Under the pieces are notes generated by a model. The model did not search any database. It was not told the DNA's origin and saw only the letters and a program-made list of their open reading frames with translations. From Kribbella flavida DSM 17836 (GTDB lineage Bacteria; Actinomycetota; Actinomycetes; Propionibacteriales; Kribbellaceae), in contig NC_013729.1 of NCBI RefSeq assembly GCF_000024345.1, positions 1,116,001 through 1,180,000 on the forward strand: a stretch of 64,000 nucleotides of DNA, read 5' to 3'. Of this stretch, positions 25,613 through 33,022 are shown piece by piece. The translations under genes were made by a program, and so were the position numbers. The first letter of the stretch is position 1, and each line of letters opens with the position of its first letter.

Positions 25613-26221
25613 ATGAACCAGAACTTCCCCCCGCATCCGAACCAGCCTCCCTACCGGCCGCAGCCGGGGTATCAGCAGGGGCCTCCGCCGGGGTACGTGC
25701 CGCCGCAGCAGCCGGGCTACCAGCAGGGACCGCCGCCCGGGTACCAGCAGGGGCCGCCGGCCGGCTACGGCCAGGCGCCCGGTGGGTATCAGTCGGTGCA
25801 GCAGTCGAACGTGCCGCACGTGGCGCCGGCTGGTTCGCCGTACCCGGTCCTGGTGTCGACGATGAACGACCTTCCCGGCTACACCGCGCAGAAGGTGTTC
25901 GGGGAGGTGTTCGGGCTGACCGTGCGCAGCCGGGACTTCGGCTCGAACTTCACCGCCAGCTTCCGGTCGCTGGGTGGCGGCGAGGTGCCGGAGTACACCC
26001 AGATGCTGGCCGAGTCGCGGCACGTCGCGGTGCTGCGGATGTGTCAGATGGCCCAGCAGATGGGCGCGAACGCGATCCTCGCGATGCGCTTCGACTGCAA
26101 CGAGATCGCGCAGACGATGAGCGAGGTGGCGGCCTACGGCACCGCGGTGATCGTGCGTCCGGTGGAACCGCCCCGGCCGCAGGACCCCAAGCCCGCCGAG
26201 GACGATGCGGATGACAGCTGA
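25613..26221 (+). CDS. YbjQ/UPF0145-family protein with Pro/Gln/Tyr repeat N-terminus
   Basis: A 202-residue protein in two parts. Residues 1-70 are low complexity with repeats of PGYQQGPPPGY. Residues about 80-190 resemble the YbjQ (DUF74) heavy-metal-binding-like domain: VLVSTMNDLPGY, a GEVFGLTVRSRD segment, and ANAILAMRFDCNE. YbjQ proteins form pentamers of unknown role. The ATG at 25613 is preferred over the GTG at 25607 because GAGG lies eight bases upstream. Its end overlaps the following GH1 gene by 11 bases, so the two are translationally coupled. Confidence 0.75.
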   Translation: MNQNFPPHPNQPPYRPQPGYQQGPPPGYVPPQQPGYQQGPPPGYQQGPPAGYGQAPGGYQSVQQSNVPHVAPAGSPYPVLVSTMNDLPGYTAQKVFGEVFGLTVRSRDFGSNFTASFRSLGGGEVPEYTQMLAESRHVAVLRMCQMAQQMGANAILAMRFDCNEIAQTMSEVAAYGTAVIVRPVEPPRPQDPKPAEDDADDS

Positions 26222-27581
26222 CCTGCCGTCCTTCGGTCCCGGCTTCCGGTGGGGGGTCTCGACCTCGGCGTACCAGATCGAGGGGGCCGCGACCGAGGGT
26301 GGTCGCGGCCCGTCGGTCTGGGACACCTTCGCCGGCGCACCGGGCCGGGTGCTCGACGGCAGCACCGGATCGGTTGCCTGCGACCACTACCACCGGTACG
26401 CCGAGGACGTGCGGCTGCTGCGGGACCTCGGCGTCGACACGTACCGGTTCTCGTTCTCCTGGCCCCGGATCCAGCCGGCCGGCAGCGGAGCGGTGAACCC
26501 CGAAGGCCTCGGCTTCTACGACCGGCTGATCGACGAGCTGCTCGCGGCCGGGATCCAGCCGGCGCCGACGCTGTTCCACTGGGACACGCCCCAACCGCTG
26601 GAGGATGCCGGCGGTTGGCTGGAGCGCGACATCACCGAGCGCTTCGCCGACTACGCCGCTTTGCTGGCCGAGCGGTTCGCGGACCGGGTCGGCCTGTGGA
26701 TGACGATCAACGAGCCGATGGTGCTCACGCTGATGGGCTACGCGGTCGGGGCGCACGCGCCGGGCCGCGACCTCGGCTTCGGGGCCCTACCCGTCGCGCA
26801 CCACCAACTGCTCGCCCATGGCCGCGCCGTTCAGGCACTGCGCGCCGGTGGTGCCCGCGAGATCGGGATCGCCAGCAACCACTCACCCACCTGGGCCGCC
26901 AGCGAGAGTGCCGAGGACCAGGAAGCGGCCGCGCTCTACGACACCCTGATCAACTGGCTGTTCGCCGACCCGGTGCTGCTCGGCCGCTACCCGACCGACG
27001 ACCTGGCGGCGGCAATGCCCGGGCCGGTCGCCGAGGACCTGGTGGTGATCTCGACCCCGCTCGACTTCTTCGGACTCAACCACTACGCGCCGACGCTGGT
27101 CGGGGCGCCAACCGGCAACGCCGACACCGGCGCCACCGACGGGATCGCGCTGCCGCCGGGCCTGCCGTTCGAGCCGCGGGCGCTGACCGGCTACGCGATG
27201 ACCGACTTCGGCTGGCCGGTGGTGCCGGCGGCGTTCGGCGAGATCCTGCAGACGCTGCGGACGCGGTACGGCGACCGGTTGCCACCGCTCTACGTCACCG
27301 AGAACGGGTGCGCGATCAACGACGGCGTCGTCGACGGGGTGGTCGACGACCGGCGGCGGATCGACTACCTCGACGGGTACCTGCGGGCGCTGAAGGCCGC
27401 GATCGACGACGGGATCGACGTGCGCGGGTACTTCCAGTGGTCGCTGCTGGACAACTTCGAGTGGGCCGCCGGGTACACGCAGCGGTTCGGCCTGGTGCAC
27501 GTCGACTTCGAGACCCGGACGCGGACGCCGAAGGCGTCGTACGGCTGGTACCGCGAGCTGATCGCCCAGAGCCGGCGATGA
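26211..27581 (+). CDS. GH1 beta-glucosidase
   Basis: A 456-residue cytoplasmic family 1 glycoside hydrolase. The family start FRWGVSTSAYQIEGA is followed by the acid/base Glu168 in TINEPM and the nucleophile Glu364 in VTENG. Substrate-site motifs QWSLLDNFEWAAGY and RFGLVHVDF are near the C-terminus. It hydrolyses beta-glucosides such as cellobiose. Two ATGs compete: 26205 and 26211. The second has a GAGGA site eight bases upstream and is preferred. It overlaps the next gene (MFS transporter) by ATGA, so uptake and hydrolysis are coupled. Confidence 0.93.
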   Translation: MTADLPSFGPGFRWGVSTSAYQIEGAATEGGRGPSVWDTFAGAPGRVLDGSTGSVACDHYHRYAEDVRLLRDLGVDTYRFSFSWPRIQPAGSGAVNPEGLGFYDRLIDELLAAGIQPAPTLFHWDTPQPLEDAGGWLERDITERFADYAALLAERFADRVGLWMTINEPMVLTLMGYAVGAHAPGRDLGFGALPVAHHQLLAHGRAVQALRAGGAREIGIASNHSPTWAASESAEDQEAAALYDTLINWLFADPVLLGRYPTDDLAAAMPGPVAEDLVVISTPLDFFGLNHYAPTLVGAPTGNADTGATDGIALPPGLPFEPRALTGYAMTDFGWPVVPAAFGEILQTLRTRYGDRLPPLYVTENGCAINDGVVDGVVDDRRRIDYLDGYLRALKAAIDDGIDVRGYFQWSLLDNFEWAAGYTQRFGLVHVDFETRTRTPKASYGWYRELIAQSRR

Positions 27582-28801
27582 CCACCGCGCTCGCCGAGCC
27601 GGCGGTCCCGGTCCGGGGGCGGTGGACGGCGGCGGTGGTGCTGGCGAACGTCGGGGTGTTCGCCGCCTGGCTGGGGCCGCTCCAGGTCCTGCTCGCCCAG
27701 CAGTCCGAAGCGATTGCCCCTGGCAACAAGGAGTTCGTCTTCGGACTGGTCACCGGGATCGGTGCCGCGGTCTCGGTCGTCGCCAACCCGATTTTCGGCG
27801 CCGTCTCGGACCGGACCACCGCACGCCGCGGACGCCGTGCGCCGTGGGTGTTCGCGGGCGCGGTCGGCGGCGCGGTCGGGTTGCTCGTGCTCAGCGGTTC
27901 GGACGCCGTGCTGTGGATGCTGGTCGGTTGGTGCGTGGTGCAACTGTTCGGCAACGCGCTGCTGGCCGCGATCACCGCCGTCGTACCGGATCTGGTGCCG
28001 ACGACGCAGCGCGGTGTGGTCGGCGGTTGGGTCGCGCTGGCGCAGACCCTCGGCGCGCTGGTCGGCGTAGGGCTCGCGACGGTCGTCGGCGGAGTCGGTG
28101 GCGGATACATCGCGTGTGCGGCGTTCCTGCTGATCTCGGTGGTGCCGTACCTGCTGCGCAGCGGTGATCAGGCGCTGACGGAACGGACTCCGCTGGTCTG
28201 GCCCGAGTTCTGGAAGGGCTTCTGGATCAGCCCGCGGCGGTACCCCGACTTCGGTTGGGCCTGGCTGACCCGGTTCCTGCTGAACCTGGGCAACGGGCTC
28301 GGCACGCTCTACCTCTTCTACTACTTGCAGGACGCGGTCGGCCACTCCGATCCCGACGTCGGCGTCCTGGTGCTGACCGCCATCTACAGCCTCTGCGTGG
28401 TGTTGACGGCGGTGACCTCCGGCGCGTGGTCGGACCGGGTCGGCCGGCGGAAGGTGTTCGTCACCGGCTCCGGCGTCGTGATGGCGGTCGCCGCCGGAGT
28501 ACTGGCGGTGTGGCCGACCTGGCCGGGCGCGATCGTCGGCGCGGTGATCCTCGGGACCGGCTTCGGCGTCTACCTGTCGGTCGACTTCGCCCTGCTCACC
28601 GAGGTCCTGCCGAGCGCGCGCGACCGGGCCAAGGACCTCGGCGTGATCAACATCGCGAACTCGCTGCCCCAGGTGCTCGCCCCGGCCGTGGCCGCGCCGG
28701 TGGTCAAGTACGCCGGCGGCTACCCGGTGCTCTACGGACTCGCCGCGGCCGTCACCCTGCTGGGCGCCGTACTGGTCCGGCAGATCAGATCCGTCTCCTA
28801 G
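27578..28801 (+). CDS. MFS transporter, probably sugar-related
   Basis: A 407-residue major facilitator with 12 predicted membrane segments. The cytoplasmic loop 2-3 motif reads GAVSDRTTARRGRRAPW, close to that of the glycoside-pentoside-hexuronide/sucrose-type carriers. A second SDRVGRRK motif is in the second half. It overlaps the GH1 beta-glucosidase gene by ATGA, so it probably imports the glucoside that the enzyme hydrolyses. Cargo is inferred from context. Confidence 0.85.
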   Translation: MTTALAEPAVPVRGRWTAAVVLANVGVFAAWLGPLQVLLAQQSEAIAPGNKEFVFGLVTGIGAAVSVVANPIFGAVSDRTTARRGRRAPWVFAGAVGGAVGLLVLSGSDAVLWMLVGWCVVQLFGNALLAAITAVVPDLVPTTQRGVVGGWVALAQTLGALVGVGLATVVGGVGGGYIACAAFLLISVVPYLLRSGDQALTERTPLVWPEFWKGFWISPRRYPDFGWAWLTRFLLNLGNGLGTLYLFYYLQDAVGHSDPDVGVLVLTAIYSLCVVLTAVTSGAWSDRVGRRKVFVTGSGVVMAVAAGVLAVWPTWPGAIVGAVILGTGFGVYLSVDFALLTEVLPSARDRAKDLGVINIANSLPQVLAPAVAAPVVKYAGGYPVLYGLAAAVTLLGAVLVRQIRSVS

Positions 28802-28811
28802 AGTGGCCGCC

Positions 28812-29336
28812 ATGCCGCTCTATTCGTTCGAGGGCAAGAGCCCCGTCGTGCACCCGGAAGCCTGGATCGCCCCGACCGCGACGCTGGTCGGCGACGTCGT
28901 GGTGGAGAAGGACGTGTCGATCTGGTACGGCGTGGTGGTCCGCGCCGACCTCGGCCGGATCGTCATCCGGGAGGGCGCGAACATCCAGGACAACTCGGTG
29001 CTGCACGTCGGCGGCGGCAACGTCTGCGAGGTCGGCCCCAACGTCACCGTCGGGCACCAGTGCCTGGTGCACGACTGCACGATCGGCGAGTCCGCCCTGA
29101 TCGGCAACGGCGCGATCGTGCTCGACGGCGCCGTGATCGGCGCCCGCACGCTGGTCGCCGCCGGGGCCACCGTCACGCCGGGCAGCCAGATCCCAGGGGA
29201 GTCGGTCGCGCTCGGCAGCCCGGCGAAGAAGATCGTGCCGCTGGAGGGCACGGCGAAGCTGTTCGTCGACCACAACGCCGCCGTCTACCACGACCTGGCC
29301 CGCCGGCACGCCGCCTCGGTCGAGCTGGTCGAGTAG
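28812..29336 (+). CDS. Gamma-carbonic-anhydrase-like left-handed beta-helix protein (YrdA/PaaY family)
   Basis: A 174-residue hexapeptide-repeat protein. Repeats such as PTATLVGDVVVEKDVSIWYG and IGARTLVAAGATVTPG run through residues 20-150. The three zinc-ligand histidines of gamma-carbonic anhydrases are present: His65, His82 and His87. A GTG at 28803 is an alternative start; the ATG at 28812 matches the family N-terminus. It starts 10 bases after the MFS gene and may ride on the same transcript. Members range from carbonic anhydrases to CoA thioesterases, so activity is uncertain. Confidence 0.85.
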   Translation: MPLYSFEGKSPVVHPEAWIAPTATLVGDVVVEKDVSIWYGVVVRADLGRIVIREGANIQDNSVLHVGGGNVCEVGPNVTVGHQCLVHDCTIGESALIGNGAIVLDGAVIGARTLVAAGATVTPGSQIPGESVALGSPAKKIVPLEGTAKLFVDHNAAVYHDLARRHAASVELVE

Positions 29337-29362
29337 AGCGAGCCCGCCGGGGTACCGAGGTA

Positions 29363-29387
29363 CGGGACGGTCGTCCGGGCCGTCCCG
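29363..29387 (+). terminator. Hairpin between gamma-CA-like and PfpI-like genes
   Basis: An 8-bp stem CGGGACGG/CCGTCCCG (29363-29370 with 29380-29387), extendable by GGTA/TACC across a bulge, ends six bases before the GAGGAG ribosome site of the next gene. There is no T-run, so it could equally be a processing or translational element. Confidence 0.4.
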
Positions 29388-29405
29388 GATACCGAGGAGA
29401 TGGTG

Positions 29406-29930
29406 ATGAGCAAGAAGATCGCGTTCCTGGTCGCCGCGGAAGGCATCGAGCGGGTCGAGCTGAGTGAGCCGTGGAAGGCGGTGCAGGAGGCCGGTCACCA
29501 GCCGGTGCTGCTCAGTCCGGAGACCGGCGAGGTGCAGACCTTCAACCACCTGACGCCGGCCGAGACCCAGCCGGTCGACCAGGCGGTCGGCGACGCCTCG
29601 GTGGACGACTTCGACGCTCTCGTCCTGCCTGGCGGCGTCGCCAACCCGGACGCGCTGCGGATGGACCGGTCCGCGGTGGCGTTCGCCAAGCAGTTCGTCG
29701 AGTCCGGCAAGCCGGTCGCGGCGATCTGTCACGCACCGTGGACCCTGGTCGAGGCCGACGTGGTCCGCGGCCGCCGGATGACGTCCTGGCCGAGTCTGCA
29801 AACCGACCTGCGCAATGCGGGCGCCGAGTGGGTGGACGAGGAGGTCGTCACCGACGGCAACCTGATCACCAGCCGCAAGCCCGACGACCTGGCGGCGTTC
29901 AACAAGACGCTGCTCGACGCGCTGCAGTAG
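29406..29930 (+). CDS. DJ-1/PfpI-family protein (YhbO-like)
   Basis: A 174-residue cytoplasmic protein of the DJ-1/PfpI superfamily. It has the nucleophile elbow AICHAPW with Cys108, the acidic partner region VELSEPWKAV near residue 17, and the family C-terminus TSRKPDDLAAFNKTLLDAL. Members act as glyoxalase- or deglycase-type stress proteins or as proteases; the exact activity is debated. The ATG at 29406 has GAGGAG six bases upstream and is preferred to the ATG at 29400. Confidence 0.9.
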   Translation: MSKKIAFLVAAEGIERVELSEPWKAVQEAGHQPVLLSPETGEVQTFNHLTPAETQPVDQAVGDASVDDFDALVLPGGVANPDALRMDRSAVAFAKQFVESGKPVAAICHAPWTLVEADVVRGRRMTSWPSLQTDLRNAGAEWVDEEVVTDGNLITSRKPDDLAAFNKTLLDALQ

Positions 29931-29933
29931 CGC

Positions 29934-30788
29934 TCACTGCGTGCGGTACGCCTCGCTGATCAGCGCGACAGCGTGCTGCGTCGACGGGTGCGGGTCCTGA
30001 CGCGGCCAGATGACCCGGACGGGCACGGGTGGCGCGTCCTGCAACGGCAGGAACACCACCCCGGCCCGCCCGTACTGCGTGGCGGTGCTCTCCGGGGTGA
30101 TCCCGACGTACCCGCCGGCCGCGATCAGCGCCAGCCAGTCGTCGACGTCCGCGGTGTTCTCGATCCGCGGCGGAGTGCCGGTCGGCCAGAGCTCCGGGGT
30201 CGTCGTACCGGTCCGCCGATCGACCAGCACGACCCGGTCCCGGACGTCGTCCAGTCGCACCGACCGTCGCCGCGCCAACGGATCGTCGGCGGCGAGCACG
30301 ACCTTCCGCCGCTCGACGCCGACCACACTGCTCGCGTAGTACTTCTCGTCCACCGCCGTCCGCACCACGGCGAGATCGCACGCCCCTTCGGCCAGTCCAC
30401 CCGTCGGCGTGTTCGTCCGCACCAGCAGCAGCTCCACGTCTGGATGCGCCTTCGCCCAGCGCCGCTGGAAGCCCGTCGTGTGCCGCCCGAGCGCCGACCA
30501 CGCATGCCCCACCCGCAACCGCGCGTGCCCCGACGTCGCCTCCCGCACCAGTTCCTCGACCTCGTGCACCACCCGCCGAGCCCGCTCCAGCACCTGCGCC
30601 CCCGCCGGCGTCAAACTCACACTCCGACTGGTCCGGTACAACAACCGAACCCCCAGCGCCCGCTCCAGCCCTGCCACCCCCCGCGAAACCGCCGCCTGCG
30701 ACACCCCCAAATCGATCGCCGCATCGGTGAACGACCCGGCCTCCACCACCCCCACCAAACACCGCAACTGCCGCAGGTCCACATCCAT
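29934..30788 (-). CDS. LysR-family transcriptional regulator
   Basis: A 284-residue LysR regulator. The N-terminal winged helix (LRQLRCLVGVVEAGSFTDAAIDLGVSQ, shown in two halves: LRQLRCLVGVVEAGSF and TDAAIDLGVSQ) covers residues 5-60. The effector domain follows from about residue 90. The ATG at 30788 gives the normal LysR N-terminus. No ribosome site precedes it, but TATACG lies eight bases upstream, so the message may be leaderless. It is divergent from a DMT exporter, the probable target, with a dyad between them. Confidence 0.9.
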   Translation of the reverse strand: MDVDLRQLRCLVGVVEAGSFTDAAIDLGVSQAAVSRGVAGLERALGVRLLYRTSRSVSLTPAGAQVLERARRVVHEVEELVREATSGHARLRVGHAWSALGRHTTGFQRRWAKAHPDVELLLVRTNTPTGGLAEGACDLAVVRTAVDEKYYASSVVGVERRKVVLAADDPLARRRSVRLDDVRDRVVLVDRRTGTTTPELWPTGTPPRIENTADVDDWLALIAAGGYVGITPESTATQYGRAGVVFLPLQDAPPVPVRVIWPRQDPHPSTQHAVALISEAYRTQ

Positions 30789-30828
30789 ACAGCCAGCGTA
30801 TAGGTGCTCCGTAGTTTGCATTTTGTGC

Positions 30829-30847
30829 ATGCGCCCACCAGGCGCAT
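30829..30847. promoter_or_regulatory. Dyad between lysR and DMT exporter
   Basis: A perfect ATGCGCC-CACCA-GGCGCAT inverted repeat lies 10 bases before the exporter ATG, next to a TGCA-N5-TGCA pair (30817-30829). It is a candidate LysR site, though not the classic T-N11-A form. Confidence 0.4.
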
Positions 30848-30856
30848 CCTCGCCCT

Positions 30857-31891
30857 ATGCCCGCCAGCCCGCTCCCACCCACCCCCGCCACCCCGGCTGG
30901 CCAGCCACCCCTCGGTGACTCCTTGCACTCACCTCCCGGCGCCGCCGACACCACCCCAGTCGGCGTGCCCGCCGGTGACACCGGCCCGAGCCAGCCACCC
31001 CTCACGACCACCCTTTCGAACACACCACCCAGCGCCCCTGAAGCAACCGCAGCCAACGGAAAAGGCCGCCTCCGAGGCATCCTCCTCATGCTCACCAGCG
31101 GCGTCTCCAACCAAGTAGGCGCAGCCACCGGCGCCCTGGGCTTTCCCGGCCTCGGCCCAGCCGGCGTAGTAGCGATCCGCCAAGCAGTAGCCGCCATCGT
31201 CATGCTCGCCGTCGTCCGCCCTCCGATGCACAAGTTCACCCGTCGCCAGTGGCTCCCCGTCCTCGCCCTCGCCGCCATCTACGCCACGATGAACCTCACC
31301 CTCTACACCGCCGTGCACCGCATCGGCCTGGGCCTGGCCGTCACCCTCGAGTTCCTCGGCCCACTGGCCGTCGCCCTCGCCGCCTCCCGCCGCAGAGTCG
31401 ACCTCATCTGCGCCCTGGTCGCCGGCGCTGCCGTCTTCGTCCTCATGCGCCCGCAACCCACCACCGACTACCTCGGCATCTTCTTCGGCCTGATCGCCGC
31501 CTGCTGCTGGGCGGCGTACATCCTGCTCAACCGCACCCTCGGCACCCGCCTGCCCTCAGCCCAAGGCGCCGCCGCAGCCGCCGCGGTCTCAGCCGCCGGC
31601 TACCTCCCGATCGGCGGCTGGATCCTCATCCAGCACACCCCCGCCCCGAAGTACCTCCTGTACGCCGTCATCGCCGGCCTACTCGCCTCCGCCGTGCCCT
31701 ACCTCTTCGACCTGTTCACCCTGCGCCTGGTCCCCGCCGGCTTCTTCGGCCTCTTCATGAGCATCAACCCCCTGCTCGCCGCCGTCGTCGGCTGGCTGAT
31801 CCTCGACCAGCACCTGGGCCCGCTGGAGTGGATCGCCATCACCGCCGTCATCACCGCCAACGCCACCAGCGCCATCACCCCGACGAAGTGA
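30857..31891 (+). CDS. EamA/DMT-family exporter (RhtA-like)
   Basis: A 344-residue membrane protein. After a Pro/Thr-rich disordered N-terminus of about 70 residues come ten predicted membrane segments in two EamA repeats, for example GLAVTLEFLGPLAVALAAS and FFGLFMSINPLLAAVVGWL. The family exports amino acids such as threonine or homoserine, and other metabolites. The ATG at 30857 has no ribosome site; the Pro-rich part is unusual and the true start could be nearer residue 70. Divergent LysR suggests substrate-induced expression. Confidence 0.85.
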   Translation: MPASPLPPTPATPAGQPPLGDSLHSPPGAADTTPVGVPAGDTGPSQPPLTTTLSNTPPSAPEATAANGKGRLRGILLMLTSGVSNQVGAATGALGFPGLGPAGVVAIRQAVAAIVMLAVVRPPMHKFTRRQWLPVLALAAIYATMNLTLYTAVHRIGLGLAVTLEFLGPLAVALAASRRRVDLICALVAGAAVFVLMRPQPTTDYLGIFFGLIAACCWAAYILLNRTLGTRLPSAQGAAAAAAVSAAGYLPIGGWILIQHTPAPKYLLYAVIAGLLASAVPYLFDLFTLRLVPAGFFGLFMSINPLLAAVVGWLILDQHLGPLEWIAITAVITANATSAITPTK

Positions 31892-32473
31892 CTACTGGAC
31901 CGTGTAACTCGCGATCGAGACCCCACGAGGCGACAGCTTCGACGCGGTGTGCGTGAGCCGCATCGGCTCCGGCAGCTCCCCGAACATCTTCTTTCCCGTG
32001 CCGATCACCAGCGGGAACGTCAACAGATGCAGCTCATCGACCAACCGGTGAGCCAGCAACGTCCGCAGCAACTCACCGCTCCCGAACACCACCAGATCGT
32101 TGCCCGGTCGTCCCTTCAGCTCCGCGACCTGTGCCGCCACGTCCGGCCCGAGGATCACCGTGTTGCTCCACTCGCCGCTGTCCAGCGTGCGCGACGCGAC
32201 GTACTTCGGAACCCGGTTCATCGCCGCGATCGCCGGCTCGCTCTGATCGGCGGACGGCCAGACCGCCGCGAACTGCTCGTACGTCTTCCGGCCGAGCAGC
32301 AGCCCGTCCGCCGCGACCGTTGCCTCCTGCATGAATCCCGCCACTACCTCGTCCGAGTACGGCAGCACCCACCCGCCGTGCTCGAACCCGCCCTCCCGAT
32401 CCTCGTCCGCCGACAGCACCGACTGGATCACCCCGTCGACCGACTGGAAGTTCACCACACTGACCTTGCTCAC
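31892..32473 (-). CDS. RibD C-terminal-domain (dihydrofolate-reductase-like) protein
   Basis: A 193-residue protein of the RibD_C/DHFR-like family. The start KVSVVNFQSVDGVIQSV, the LLLGRKTYEQFAAVWP motif near residue 60 and the VVFGSGELLRTLLAHRLVDEL (broken: VVFGSGELL, HRLVDELHL) region near 128-150 bind NADPH and substrate. Stand-alone members are common in actinobacteria and have no fixed substrate. It is convergent with the exporter (adjacent stops). Confidence 0.88.
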   Translation of the reverse strand: MSKVSVVNFQSVDGVIQSVLSADEDREGGFEHGGWVLPYSDEVVAGFMQEATVAADGLLLGRKTYEQFAAVWPSADQSEPAIAAMNRVPKYVASRTLDSGEWSNTVILGPDVAAQVAELKGRPGNDLVVFGSGELLRTLLAHRLVDELHLLTFPLVIGTGKKMFGELPEPMRLTHTASKLSPRGVSIASYTVQ

Positions 32474-32493
32474 GAGCTCTCCTTCCGCACCAA

Positions 32494-32952
32494 TCAGAAC
32501 GCGCCCACCGCCGCCATCGCCCCGCCCGCCACCATCGCCCAGGCGACCGGAATCACCGGACCGGGATTCGCCTTGTCCTCCGCGTCGATGACGGCGATCG
32601 CCTCCGCCGGCGCGGCCCGCCGGTAAAGCACCCGCAGCGGTACGGCGTACCGGGTGCCAGCCGCCGGCACGCTCGGCCCCTCTGCGGCCCCTTCGGGATC
32701 GCCGAGCTGCCCGATCAGCTCTGTCCGGACCTCCTGGCCGTCCGCGGTGCGGAAGACGACGTCGACGGCATCGACGGACGTGTCTCGCCCGGCATCGACC
32801 TCCAGCTCGACCTGCGTCGCGACCGCCGGCACGCCCTGGGCGAGGAAGTCCCGGCCGACGCCCCGCTGGTACCGGACGTCCAGCTGGATGACCACCCCGA
32901 AGACGGCGACCAGCACGGCCACGACACCGACCCAGCTGAGCAGCTTCGCCAT
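32494..32952 (-). CDS. DUF3592-type membrane protein
   Basis: A 152-residue protein with an N-terminal membrane segment (LLSWVGVVAVLVAVFGVVI), a polar domain of about 100 residues with VELEVDAGRDTSVDAVDVVF, and a second membrane segment at the C-terminus (VIPVAWAMVAGGAMAAVGAF). The RYAVPLRVLYRRAAPAEA segment is typical of DUF3592. Function unknown. The ATG at 32952 has GAGGGA almost adjacent. It is divergent from the BTAD regulator. Confidence 0.6.
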   Translation of the reverse strand: MAKLLSWVGVVAVLVAVFGVVIQLDVRYQRGVGRDFLAQGVPAVATQVELEVDAGRDTSVDAVDVVFRTADGQEVRTELIGQLGDPEGAAEGPSVPAAGTRYAVPLRVLYRRAAPAEAIAVIDAEDKANPGPVIPVAWAMVAGGAMAAVGAF

Positions 32953-33022
32953 TCCCTCATGCTCACATGCGCCCGGGCCAGCTCGCCGAGCACGAGTACA
33001 CCGCGTCGGGGAGACTGGGGGC

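Noticed and set aside
22409..26365. A 1318-codon open frame on the minus strand
   Set aside because: It is the antisense shadow of the acylase, YbjQ-like and GH1 genes; composition is Arg/His/Gln-rich with no domain motifs.
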